Source: Arcanobacterium buesumense
GTDB taxonomy: Bacteria; Actinomycetota; Actinomycetes; Actinomycetales; Actinomycetaceae
NCBI RefSeq assembly: GCF_012563545.1
Contig: NZ_CP050804.1
Span: 744,001-808,000 of the forward strand
Length of the DNA stretch: 64,000 bases
Reading direction: 5' to 3'
Below are positions 7,657 through 15,231 of this stretch, piece by piece. Under the pieces are notes generated by a model that saw only the letters and a list, made by a program, of their open reading frames with translations, was not told the DNA's origin and searched no databases. Made by a program: the position numbers and the translations under genes. Numbering within the stretch: position 1 is the first letter of the stretch; every line of letters starts with the position of its first letter.

Positions 7657-8427
7657 TTAGGCAACTACTTCTATATCTGGTTTGTCGCGCCATGTTCGAA
7701 TGGCACTAACAACAAGCAACCAAATCCCGCTAATCCACCAAGGGATTAAAATCCACAGCGGAGTTCCTGGGTAAACTGCCACCCAGATAGCTGTAATAAC
7801 TACCCATACAATAGCTGCGATTGCATTAAAAATGCGCAAATGCTTTACTCGGAAAGGGTGAATCCACTTCCAAGGAATCAGTGCCAAGACGCTAAAGAGG
7901 ATGACAACGATCCAATTGGTGATCGCATTAGTCCCAAATAGCCACATAATAACGATAACGATATTCCAAGCGGCCGGAAAACCGACGAAATACCAGTCGG
8001 CTGATTTCATCAGGGTGTTTGCGTAGCAGAACATAGAAGATGTTGCAGCTAAAATAGCGGCTGCTATAGCGAAGTATTCACCGCCAAAAGGAAGAACCTT
8101 TGCCATAAAAACTACCGGAACCATTGTCCAAGTCATATAGTCGACGATATTGTCCATCATCGTCCCAGAAAACCAGGGGATAACTTCCGTTACTTTAGTT
8201 TTACGAGCCATTGGGCCATCGGCCGCGTCTACCACAAGAGCGATGCCTAGCCACAGCCACATCATTTTGTAGTCGTCAATCATCAGCGCACGGATAGCTA
8301 GGATGACCCAGATAACGCCAGTCATTGTAAAAGCGTGCACAGCCCAAGCGCTCACATAATGTGAGAGGGGGTATGGGCGTTGGTCTTTCTTATTCACGTT
8401 TTCTCCGTCTAATTGTTTGCGACTCAT
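7657..8427 (-). CDS. CDP-alcohol phosphatidyltransferase, phosphatidylcholine-synthase-like
   Basis: An integral membrane enzyme that would exchange the CMP of CDP-diacylglycerol for an alcohol. The hallmark DG-x2-AR-x(8)-G-x3-D-x3-D is present as DGPMAR ... GTMMDNIVD. The flanking sequence (AWAVHAFT, WLWLGIALVVDAADG, GFPAAWNIV) resembles the Pcs type that uses free choline to make phosphatidylcholine, but the substrate is not proven. About six to eight membrane segments are visible. I choose the ATG at 8427 (256 residues) because TAGTAT stands 7 nt before it, fitting a leaderless mRNA; an in-frame ATG at 8469 adds 14 residues without a ribosome site. It is monocistronic with its own terminator. 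Confidence 0.82.
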   Translation of the reverse strand: MSRKQLDGENVNKKDQRPYPLSHYVSAWAVHAFTMTGVIWVILAIRALMIDDYKMMWLWLGIALVVDAADGPMARKTKVTEVIPWFSGTMMDNIVDYMTWTMVPVVFMAKVLPFGGEYFAIAAAILAATSSMFCYANTLMKSADWYFVGFPAAWNIVIVIMWLFGTNAITNWIVVILFSVLALIPWKWIHPFRVKHLRIFNAIAAIVWVVITAIWVAVYPGTPLWILIPWWISGIWLLVVSAIRTWRDKPDIEVVA

Positions 8428-8665
8428 GCTGGCTATACTACCGGACGTATTTAGGGAAGTGAGAGACATTTATGTGGCAATTGCAGCGGTTAATGTCTCT
8501 AATTAGTAAGAGAATGTCTAGTTCTGTGCCGATTTTTATTATTACTCGCCTATTAAATATGCGCTCAAAGGTAACAACAGCTGAAAATCTACGCTCACAT
8601 GGCTACTTTCCTCTAGCATACAAGGGTATTCCTATGGCATAGTAGAGGTATCTAGTGACCAGATG

Positions 8666-8692
8666 TTAGGTGTTACGGGGAATCTCACCTAA
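8666..8692 (+). promoter_or_regulatory. Hairpin just upstream of the DUF3145 ribosome site
   Basis: TTAGGTG and CACCTAA form a 7-bp stem with a 13-nt loop that ends 2 nt before TTAGGAGG. Its position in the probable 5' leader suggests an effect on translation or mRNA stability; no known riboswitch is recognised. Confidence 0.3.
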
Positions 8693-8706
8693 TTTAGGAG
8701 GTCACG

Positions 8707-9213
8707 GTGAAACAAAAATATACAACTCGGGGTGTCATCTTCATTCACTCTGTAACACCGGCTGTTCAACCACATGTTGAATGGGCGGTTGGAAGTCTGC
8801 TCGGATATCCTGTTCATTTTGAATGGACAGCCCAACCAGCGTTGCCATCGATGAATCGTGGTGAAGTGTCATGGACAGGTGAGGTTGGAACTGGTGCAGC
8901 CATAGCTTCTGCATTAGGTGGCTGGGAGCATTTACGATTTGAAATTACTGAGGAAGCCTCGCCTATATCAGACGGTGGCCGGTGGTCTTGTACTCCTGGA
9001 TTGGGAATCTTTTACGCGCAAACTGATCTGCTAGGCAACGTCGTCGTACCTGAAAATCGAGTTCGCGCAGCGCTTGAGCAAGCTGGTGATGATCCGCAAG
9101 AAATGCGTCGAATGCTTGACATTGCATTGGGAACTGCGTGGGATGACGAACTTGAAGTTTTCCGTTATGCCGGTGCTGGAGCGCCAGTTCGATGGTTACA
9201 TCGAGTGGGCTAA
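8707..9213 (+). CDS. DUF3145 family protein
   Basis: A 168-residue soluble protein matching the actinobacterial DUF3145 family (GVIFIHSVTPAVQPHVEWAV at the N-terminus, LRFEITEE and GGRWSCTPGLGIF in the centre). The function is unknown. In Streptomyces, as I recall, this gene follows the type II fatty acid synthesis genes fabD-fabH-acpP-fabF. Here none of those four is present; the only possible relic is the degenerate acyl-carrier-like gene that converges with it. The GTG start is fixed by AGGAGG 5 nt upstream. The 3' end overlaps the opposing gene by 4 bp. Confidence 0.9.
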   Translation: MKQKYTTRGVIFIHSVTPAVQPHVEWAVGSLLGYPVHFEWTAQPALPSMNRGEVSWTGEVGTGAAIASALGGWEHLRFEITEEASPISDGGRWSCTPGLGIFYAQTDLLGNVVVPENRVRAALEQAGDDPQEMRRMLDIALGTAWDDELEVFRYAGAGAPVRWLHRVG

Positions 9214-9542
9214 CGTTGATTAAACAACGTAGCTAGATCAGCCATTGCCGAAGCCACATCGTGCACTTCCTCCTCCTTGGGTGCATGTATTGGCTTATCG
9301 GCAATAAGTTCTATCAGGTCATTAACTGTATGCGCCTGATGGATGAGAGCATCAGCAATATGCTTTTTAGCAAGCATTTCGAGGTTAGTTACCAGAGCCC
9401 AGACACTGACCTCATCAAGGTGCAAATCGTCGATTAATCGCGCCTGCGGAACAATTTCTGCGTCTGGAATTTCTGGGGCAATTTCATCTAATGCTACTCG
9501 AATGCGTGCCAAGGCAAGATCTTGTGGTTGCGCATCTTCCAT
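9210..9542 (-). CDS. Acyl-carrier-protein-like protein lacking the pantetheine serine
   Basis: The 110-residue product has the helical layout of an acyl carrier protein: an N-terminal helix (ARIRVALDEIAPEI), a loop into helix II and a final helix with TVNDLIELI. At the attachment motif, where carrier proteins have D-S-L, it reads LHLDEVSVWAL: the serine position is Glu, so it cannot be loaded in the usual way unless the serine two residues on is used. An acidic tail (about 30 residues) follows the fold. GGGGGA lies upstream of the ATG. It may be a degraded carrier or one recruited to a binding role. Confidence 0.6.
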   Translation of the reverse strand: MEDAQPQDLALARIRVALDEIAPEIPDAEIVPQARLIDDLHLDEVSVWALVTNLEMLAKKHIADALIHQAHTVNDLIELIADKPIHAPKEEEVHDVASAMADLATLFNQR

Positions 9543-9594
9543 TGTTTCCCCCTTATTTCACAATTTCATACTCTAAATACTATAGGCTGTATCT

Positions 9595-10200
9595 ATGGCC
9601 TTTATTGATCTTATTAAGCAACTTGCAGAAGATTCCTCTCCGCTTGTCCAACGTGCGGGTGAGTTACGTGTTGCTTTAGCAGCGGATCCAAATAACGCTG
9701 AATCATTCGATGAACTGATATCTATTATTCGTTTACTTGGGCAGCAGACGCCAACGGCAGATCCATTGACCGCCGATGATACTTACTCGAGTAAGCCACC
9801 TCTAAATTTGGTTCTTTTGGCATTATCTGAGGATCTTGCTTCAGATTTACGAGCCTGGTATCCCTTAATCCAGTTGGCAAAGATTACTATCGACGACGAT
9901 CCAGCAGCTGCGGTTCATCAAATTGAAGTTGCTGCTGGCCGAGAGGAAACAGGTCAGGCGTTAGCATCTGGTATTAAACTTTTATGCGAAGCTGGACAAC
10001 CAGATACTGCAATGCAGGTGGGGCTGGGGAGATGGTTGCCCGATGAACACTGCATCGATGTAGGACTCGAGCTTATTCGCGCTGCAATGGCTAGTGACAA
10101 GATAGCGGATGCCCAAAGCTTTTTGGATGTGCTGCAGAAGCGTTTTCCGTCCGATCACGATGTTTTAGATATTGTAGAAGAATTAACGCATAAACAGTAA
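9595..10200 (+). CDS. TPR-like helical protein, function unknown
   Basis: A 201-residue, almost entirely helical acidic protein. The C-terminal half (EAGQPDTAMQVGLGRWLPD, then DVGLELIRAAMASDKIADAQSFLDVLQKRFPSD) has the spacing of tetratricopeptide-like repeats, which bind other proteins. No catalytic motif or signal peptide is visible. TAGGCT lies 6 nt before the ATG and there is no ribosome site, so the transcript is probably leaderless. It leads a run of three same-strand genes with yciO (18 bp later) and a HAD phosphatase. Confidence 0.7.
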   Translation: MAFIDLIKQLAEDSSPLVQRAGELRVALAADPNNAESFDELISIIRLLGQQTPTADPLTADDTYSSKPPLNLVLLALSEDLASDLRAWYPLIQLAKITIDDDPAAAVHQIEVAAGREETGQALASGIKLLCEAGQPDTAMQVGLGRWLPDEHCIDVGLELIRAAMASDKIADAQSFLDVLQKRFPSDHDVLDIVEELTHKQ

Positions 10201-10218
10201 TAAGACTAAGGAATCGCT

Positions 10219-10839
10219 ATGGCATGGTATGTTGATCTACATCCTCAAAACCCGCAACAACGAAACGTTGATAAGATAGTTGATCGTTTACGGCGCGGTG
10301 AAGTAATCGCGTTGCCTACTGACTCTGGATACGCTATTGCCTGTACTATGGCCAATAAAGAGGGCTTGGAGCGTATTCGTCGTATTCGTCAGGTGGGCGA
10401 GAAGCATCATTTCACATTGTTATGCCACGATTTTGCCCAGCTCGGTCAGCTCGTTATTGTCGATAATTCAGTTTTCCGACTCATTAAATCACTGACTCCT
10501 GGACCCTATACTTTTATCCTTAAAGGGACGAAGGAAGTGCCGCGGATGACACTCAATGCGAAAAAAGCGACTGTGGGCGTCCGGCTACCAGACCATAAAA
10601 TAACCCAAGCCATCGTTGAAACGTTAGGAGAGCCGTTATTATCCTCGACGTTGATTATGCCGGGTGAGAGCGAACCGATGAATCAAGGCTGGGAGATTGC
10701 GGATCTATTAGGTAACGCTCTTGACGTCGTCGTTGAAGGCCCAGTGGGTGAAGACGGATCAACGACAGTTGTTGATTTAAGCGACGGCGATGTGCGGATT
10801 GCTCGGCAGGGAGCCGGCGATACATCTATGTTTGATTAA
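10219..10839 (+). CDS. yciO: YciO-type YrdC-domain protein
   Basis: The 206-residue protein is a single YrdC/Sua5 domain that matches the YciO branch closely: NPQQRNVDKIVDRLRRGEVI, LPTDSGYAIAC, RIRQVGEKHHFTLLCHD and TPGPYTFILKGTKEVPR. YrdC proteins make threonylcarbamoyl-AMP for tRNA position 37; YciO paralogues keep the nucleotide-binding cleft but their cellular role is less certain. It is therefore named as YciO, not as the tRNA-modifying TsaC. AAGGA precedes the ATG. It is 18 bp upstream of the HAD phosphatase gene, within one operon. Confidence 0.88.
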   Translation: MAWYVDLHPQNPQQRNVDKIVDRLRRGEVIALPTDSGYAIACTMANKEGLERIRRIRQVGEKHHFTLLCHDFAQLGQLVIVDNSVFRLIKSLTPGPYTFILKGTKEVPRMTLNAKKATVGVRLPDHKITQAIVETLGEPLLSSTLIMPGESEPMNQGWEIADLLGNALDVVVEGPVGEDGSTTVVDLSDGDVRIARQGAGDTSMFD

Positions 10840-10857
10840 GAAAGATACGAATTATTC

Positions 10858-11571
10858 ATGACTTCTTTGTTACGAGCAGTGCTCTTTGATCTTGACGGAA
10901 CGCTAACTGACTCAGGTCCGCTTATTCGGCGAATGATATCTGATGTTATGCGAGCCCGAGCAGGTTTAGATCTGCTTGAGTCAGCGTATTCTCGTTTTGT
11001 TGGTCCACCGTTGGAAGATACATTTTGCGAATTAGGCGTGCCTGAATCAGAGATAGAGGACTATATCGACGATTATCGCACTCGTTATTTTGCTCGGATG
11101 GATACCACGAAGCTGTTTGATGGAATACTGCCAATGCTTGAACGCATTCAGGCTCAAGGACTCCATACTGCTATTGCCACATCTAAAGGAGAAAAGTCGG
11201 CTAAACAAGTGTGTGATATGACCGGCCTGACCCAGTTCGTTGATGTGGTGTGCGGATCTGATCCGGAAGCCGGGCGCACTCATAAACATCATGTTGTAGA
11301 CCATGCGTTAAGAAGCCTTGAAGAGCGCGCAATGCTTGACCCAAATCAGCGCCAGGAGCCCATGGCATTGGGTACACAATGGTCAACACGTTCATTGCGA
11401 TTCGACGTCGTTATGGTTGGGGACCGTAGCTTTGATACTCAGGGAGCTGCTGTTCATGGCATACGCACAATCCTTGTTGACTGGGGAGAGGGAACTGCAG
11501 AAGAAAAGGCGAATGCCTGGAAGCACGTTTCCTCCCCAGATGAACTTGCTAATCTGCTGACCCGCCAGTGA
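10858..11571 (+). CDS. HAD-family phosphatase, phosphoglycolate-phosphatase-like
   Basis: The 237-residue protein shows the HAD motifs in order: DLDGTLTDS (nucleophile Asp with Asp+2) at the N-terminus, the Ser/Thr motif in IATSKGEKSA, and VMVGDRSFDTQGA near residue 183. The cap is of the small helical type used by phosphoglycolate phosphatase and related enzymes. An insertion of about 25 residues around LRSLEERAMLDPNQRQEPM is unusual. There is no clear ribosome site, so translation may be coupled to yciO. The last 23 bp overlap the 3' end of the opposing ABC gene. Confidence 0.8.
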   Translation: MTSLLRAVLFDLDGTLTDSGPLIRRMISDVMRARAGLDLLESAYSRFVGPPLEDTFCELGVPESEIEDYIDDYRTRYFARMDTTKLFDGILPMLERIQAQGLHTAIATSKGEKSAKQVCDMTGLTQFVDVVCGSDPEAGRTHKHHVVDHALRSLEERAMLDPNQRQEPMALGTQWSTRSLRFDVVMVGDRSFDTQGAAVHGIRTILVDWGEGTAEEKANAWKHVSSPDELANLLTRQ

Positions 11572-13339
11572 ACTGAGCCTGATATAGGTCATAGTATGCT
11601 CCGTGCTGATGGAGTAATTCGTCATGGCTTCCTTGTTCGACGACGCTACCATTGACCATGACTAAAATCATATCTGCATCACGAATGGTAGATAGTCGGT
11701 GAGCAATAACAAACGATGTGCGTCCAACACGTAACTCACTCATTGCGCGTTGGACAAGCATCTCGGTACGGGTATCTACAGATGACGTTGCCTCATCTAA
11801 AATCAATACGTCTGGATCTGCAAGATAAGCGCGGGCAATAGTTAAAAGCTGTTTTTCCCCGGCTGATAAATTCCCATCCTCATCGTCGATATGCGTGTCA
11901 TATCCATCTGGTAGCTGTCGGATAAGATGATCGGCCCCTGTTGCTTTGGCAGCCGCCACAACGTCATCAAAGCTCGCATCTTGTAGACCAAAGGCAATAT
12001 TTTCAGCAATAGTACCAGAGAAAAGCCAGGTATCTTGCAAAACCATTCCCGTTCGGGCGCGCAAGGATTGCCGGGAATAGGAACGGATATCAACTCCGTC
12101 GATGCTGATTTTTCCGTCGTCGATATCGTAGAAACGCATGAGCAGATTGACGAGGGTTGTTTTCCCGGCCCCCGTCGGACCGACAATCGCTATTTGACTA
12201 CCATGTTTAACATGAAGATTCAGTCCGTTAATAACAGGTTTGCCTGGTTCGTAGCCAAAGCTGACATCATGGAAGTCAATGCTTGACGTTTCTTTCAATG
12301 GGGGTAATTCGTCGCGAGCGTCAGCAGATATGTCAGGGGAGTCGAGGAAACCAAACAACCGTTCACCGGAGGCCGCAGAAGACTGTAAAGTACTGGCAAC
12401 TGAAGCAATCATTGAAACTGGATTATTTAACTGACGAGAATATTGAATAAATGCTTGAATACCACCGATTGTTAGTGTGCCCACTAAAACTTCAAATCCA
12501 CCAACAACGGCAATGATAACAAAAGAAAGATTTGCTACTAGCCCCATAATCGGTTGCGTAAGCATCGATAAGAAATAACCACGGAAACCTGCAGTGAAGA
12601 GTTGCTGATTGGCGGTGTCAAATATTTCATTAATATCGTCTTCCATGCCATACATGGCGACTACATCATGTCCAGTAAATGTTTGTTCAACGACTGTTGA
12701 GACATCACCAGTTCGTTTCCATTGTTCACGAAACGCCGGTTTGGATCTTTTAAGGATCTTACCAACCGCGAACAATCCTAGGGGGACAGTGAAAAGTGAC
12801 CATAATGCAAGTGTCCACGATAGATAGAACATAAGTGTTAGAACACCGATGACCATATAGAACGCATAAATAGTTTGTCCGAGTGTTTGCATCAGAGTTT
12901 GAACGATATTATCAATGTCGTTAGTCACTCGGGATAATAAATCACCGCGTGATTGTTGATCAACGTATGCTAACGGAAGCCTGTCGATTTTTTGTTGAGA
13001 CTGTTCTCGAAGCCGAGAGCCGAGATTTTGAACAGAGATTCGTGCCAAAGCACCGCCAGCAAAATTTGTCACGGCATGCAAAACGTATAATGTGACAATA
13101 GCAAGGGCTAAGTTACGGAGTTTTGTAAAGTTAACTCCTGATCCGTTGACGCCATCGACGACGATATTGGTAGCGTCGCCAAGCAATTTCGGTGTCATTA
13201 ACATGGCGAGGGCACTGATAAAGGTCAAAATGACGACGCCGATAATGCGTCCACGTTCAGGGCGGAATAAGCGAGCTAGACGAAGTAGAGCTCCTTTTGT
13301 ATCGTGAGCAGATTCATCTGCGAAAGGATACTGTGCCAT
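11549..13339 (-). CDS. ABC exporter half-transporter, subunit with catalytic Walker B Glu
   Basis: A 596-residue fused permease-ATPase. The N-terminal half has six membrane segments of the type IV exporter fold. The ATPase has Walker A GPTGAGKTT, a non-canonical signature NLSAGEKQL instead of LSGGQ, and Walker B VLILDEATSSVD with the catalytic Glu. It forms a heterodimer with the product of the upstream gene, with which it overlaps in a TAATG stop/start. In such heterodimers (BmrCD, LmrCD, TM287/288) one ATP site is degenerate; this subunit supplies the odd signature to that site. Substrates are usually drugs, lipids or peptides and cannot be told from sequence. Confidence 0.93.
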   Translation of the reverse strand: MAQYPFADESAHDTKGALLRLARLFRPERGRIIGVVILTFISALAMLMTPKLLGDATNIVVDGVNGSGVNFTKLRNLALAIVTLYVLHAVTNFAGGALARISVQNLGSRLREQSQQKIDRLPLAYVDQQSRGDLLSRVTNDIDNIVQTLMQTLGQTIYAFYMVIGVLTLMFYLSWTLALWSLFTVPLGLFAVGKILKRSKPAFREQWKRTGDVSTVVEQTFTGHDVVAMYGMEDDINEIFDTANQQLFTAGFRGYFLSMLTQPIMGLVANLSFVIIAVVGGFEVLVGTLTIGGIQAFIQYSRQLNNPVSMIASVASTLQSSAASGERLFGFLDSPDISADARDELPPLKETSSIDFHDVSFGYEPGKPVINGLNLHVKHGSQIAIVGPTGAGKTTLVNLLMRFYDIDDGKISIDGVDIRSYSRQSLRARTGMVLQDTWLFSGTIAENIAFGLQDASFDDVVAAAKATGADHLIRQLPDGYDTHIDDEDGNLSAGEKQLLTIARAYLADPDVLILDEATSSVDTRTEMLVQRAMSELRVGRTSFVIAHRLSTIRDADMILVMVNGSVVEQGSHDELLHQHGAYYDLYQAQFTGGSAD

Positions 13340-15111
13340 TAACGTGCCTCCTTTTCACTCATTTGCGATGCAACAATTTCTTGATAGGTATTGTTTGTTG
13401 CTAAAAGTTCCTCATGAGTGCCAGTGCCAACAATGCGCCCTTGATCAATAACGTGAATAACATCTGCCAGGCGAATTGTCGAAATACGTTGGCCAACAAT
13501 GAGAACGCAGACATCTTCGATAAAGGTATGAAGATTATGACGAAGCTGTGCGTCGGTTGTGTTATCAAGAGCAGAGAATGAATCGTCGAAAATGAGAATG
13601 TCGGCTTGTCGGTTTCCCTCTCTATCGGGTAAACAGCGGTAAATAGCGCGCGCGATAGCTAAACGTTGACGTTGGCCGCCAGAAAAATTAACTCCGCCAG
13701 AATCGACGACGGCGTTGATTCCTTTGTCGAGTTCAGAGACGAAATCCCAAGCTTGTGCAGCCTGCAGGGCTTGTTGTACGCGTTCGATGTCAAGGTCTGC
13801 GTCTTCTTTCAGTCTACCGGCAACATTTGTAGCAATTGTTCCGGAAAAGAGAAAAGACTTTTGCGGAACAAAGGCAATTGTTGATCGTAACTGGGCCAAA
13901 TCTAGGTCACGAATATCGACACCGTTGAGGGTTAATGACCCGTGAGTGGGGTCAATTAACCGCGGAATGAGTTTGAGAATCGAGGATTTTCCAGAACCTG
14001 TTGATCCGATTAATGCCACCGTTGTTCCTGGCTGGAGAGTACAAGAGATATCAGTGAGAACTGCGTGTTCGGCTCCGGGATAACGCAATGTGACAGATGT
14101 GAGGTCATATCTGCGCGGGCGCTGGGGTAGGGGCTGTGGCTTTGTCGGGGAAGAGATAGACGACGACGTGGTAAAAATTTCTGTTAGTCGTGTGGCAGAA
14201 ACTTGGCCGCGTGGAAAAATCATGACCATAAAACCAGACATCATTACTGATCCCATGATCATCATCAGGTATGAAATGTAAGCAGTTAGCGCACCAACGT
14301 TCATCTCTCCACTGGCGATACGATGTCCACCAAACCAAATAACCCCGACTGAAGAAACACCGATGATAAGTTGGGCAGCGGGCATGAGGAACGCCCACAA
14401 GAGTCCGATCTGTAGCCACACAGTACGTAGCTCGCGATTAGCTTGATCAAATTTGGCGCTAATTGTTTTTTCTTGGGTGAAAGCACGGATAACACGCAAT
14501 CCAATAAGTTGTTCACGTAACAGTGTGTTAATGCGATCGATGCGCTTTTGCTGTAAGACCGAGCGTGGGATTAACGCAAAAACAGTACGAATAATGAGGA
14601 ACGAAAGTACTGGTACAACGGCGAGAAGGAGTAATGACAATGGAAGATCTTGCATAATCGCCATAACGATACCCCCAATTCCCAGTAGCGGGGCCATGAT
14701 AACGATAGCGAATGAGTTAAGAATAATGCTTTGGATTTGGGTGATGTCATTAGTGGCGCGGGTGATAAGGGTTGATGCACCAAAGCGGTGCTGTTCGGTG
14801 GCTGAGAATGTTTGAACATGGCGGAAAGCATCCGCGCGTAGTTCTTTACCAACCTGCATCGCGGTTCGTGCACCGATGTACATCGCGCCGATAATGCAAC
14901 AAATTTGCGCGAATGACACAATTAGCATTAGTGCACCGGTTGTTAATATATAGGGTGTATTGTTGGCGATGATTCCGTCGTCGATAATATCGGCGTTTAA
15001 TGCTGGTAACCATAAACTCAGCAAGACTTGTGAAAATTGTAAAATGACAATAAGGCCTAAGGCGCGCTTCTTATCGCTGAGATAGCGCCATACTAATCGA
15101 ATCAGCGTCAC
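13339..15111 (-). CDS. ABC exporter half-transporter, subunit with degenerate Walker B
   Basis: Partner of the following ABC gene. The protein (590 residues from this start) has six membrane segments, then an ATPase with Walker A GSTGSGKSS, a canonical signature NFSGGQRQRLAIARA and Walker B ILIFDDSFSALD, where the catalytic Glu is replaced by Asp. That is the mark of the non-hydrolysing site in heterodimeric exporters. The GTG at 15111 is chosen because AGGAGG lies 4 nt before it; the longer frame to 15129 uses a TTG and runs through that ribosome site. The stop codon overlaps the start of the downstream subunit, so they are translated together. Confidence 0.92.
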   Translation of the reverse strand: MTLIRLVWRYLSDKKRALGLIVILQFSQVLLSLWLPALNADIIDDGIIANNTPYILTTGALMLIVSFAQICCIIGAMYIGARTAMQVGKELRADAFRHVQTFSATEQHRFGASTLITRATNDITQIQSIILNSFAIVIMAPLLGIGGIVMAIMQDLPLSLLLLAVVPVLSFLIIRTVFALIPRSVLQQKRIDRINTLLREQLIGLRVIRAFTQEKTISAKFDQANRELRTVWLQIGLLWAFLMPAAQLIIGVSSVGVIWFGGHRIASGEMNVGALTAYISYLMMIMGSVMMSGFMVMIFPRGQVSATRLTEIFTTSSSISSPTKPQPLPQRPRRYDLTSVTLRYPGAEHAVLTDISCTLQPGTTVALIGSTGSGKSSILKLIPRLIDPTHGSLTLNGVDIRDLDLAQLRSTIAFVPQKSFLFSGTIATNVAGRLKEDADLDIERVQQALQAAQAWDFVSELDKGINAVVDSGGVNFSGGQRQRLAIARAIYRCLPDREGNRQADILIFDDSFSALDNTTDAQLRHNLHTFIEDVCVLIVGQRISTIRLADVIHVIDQGRIVGTGTHEELLATNNTYQEIVASQMSEKEAR

Positions 15112-15179
15112 ATATCCTCCTGTTTTCAACTATCAGTCTTCAGCGTACTCCCTTGCCCTAGATAAGAGCACAGCCAAAT

Positions 15180-15220
15180 GCTAGGAGGGCAATCAGCTGG
15201 TAGCTGATTGCCCTCCTAGC
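15180..15220 (-). terminator. Long hairpin between aceE and the ABC exporter genes
   Basis: A perfect 19-bp stem (GCTAGGAGGGCAATCAGCT and complement) closed by a 3-nt loop lies 12 bp after the aceE stop codon. The T run on the minus strand is weak (ATTTGG). Confidence 0.65.
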
Positions 15221-15231
15221 ATCGATAAAGG

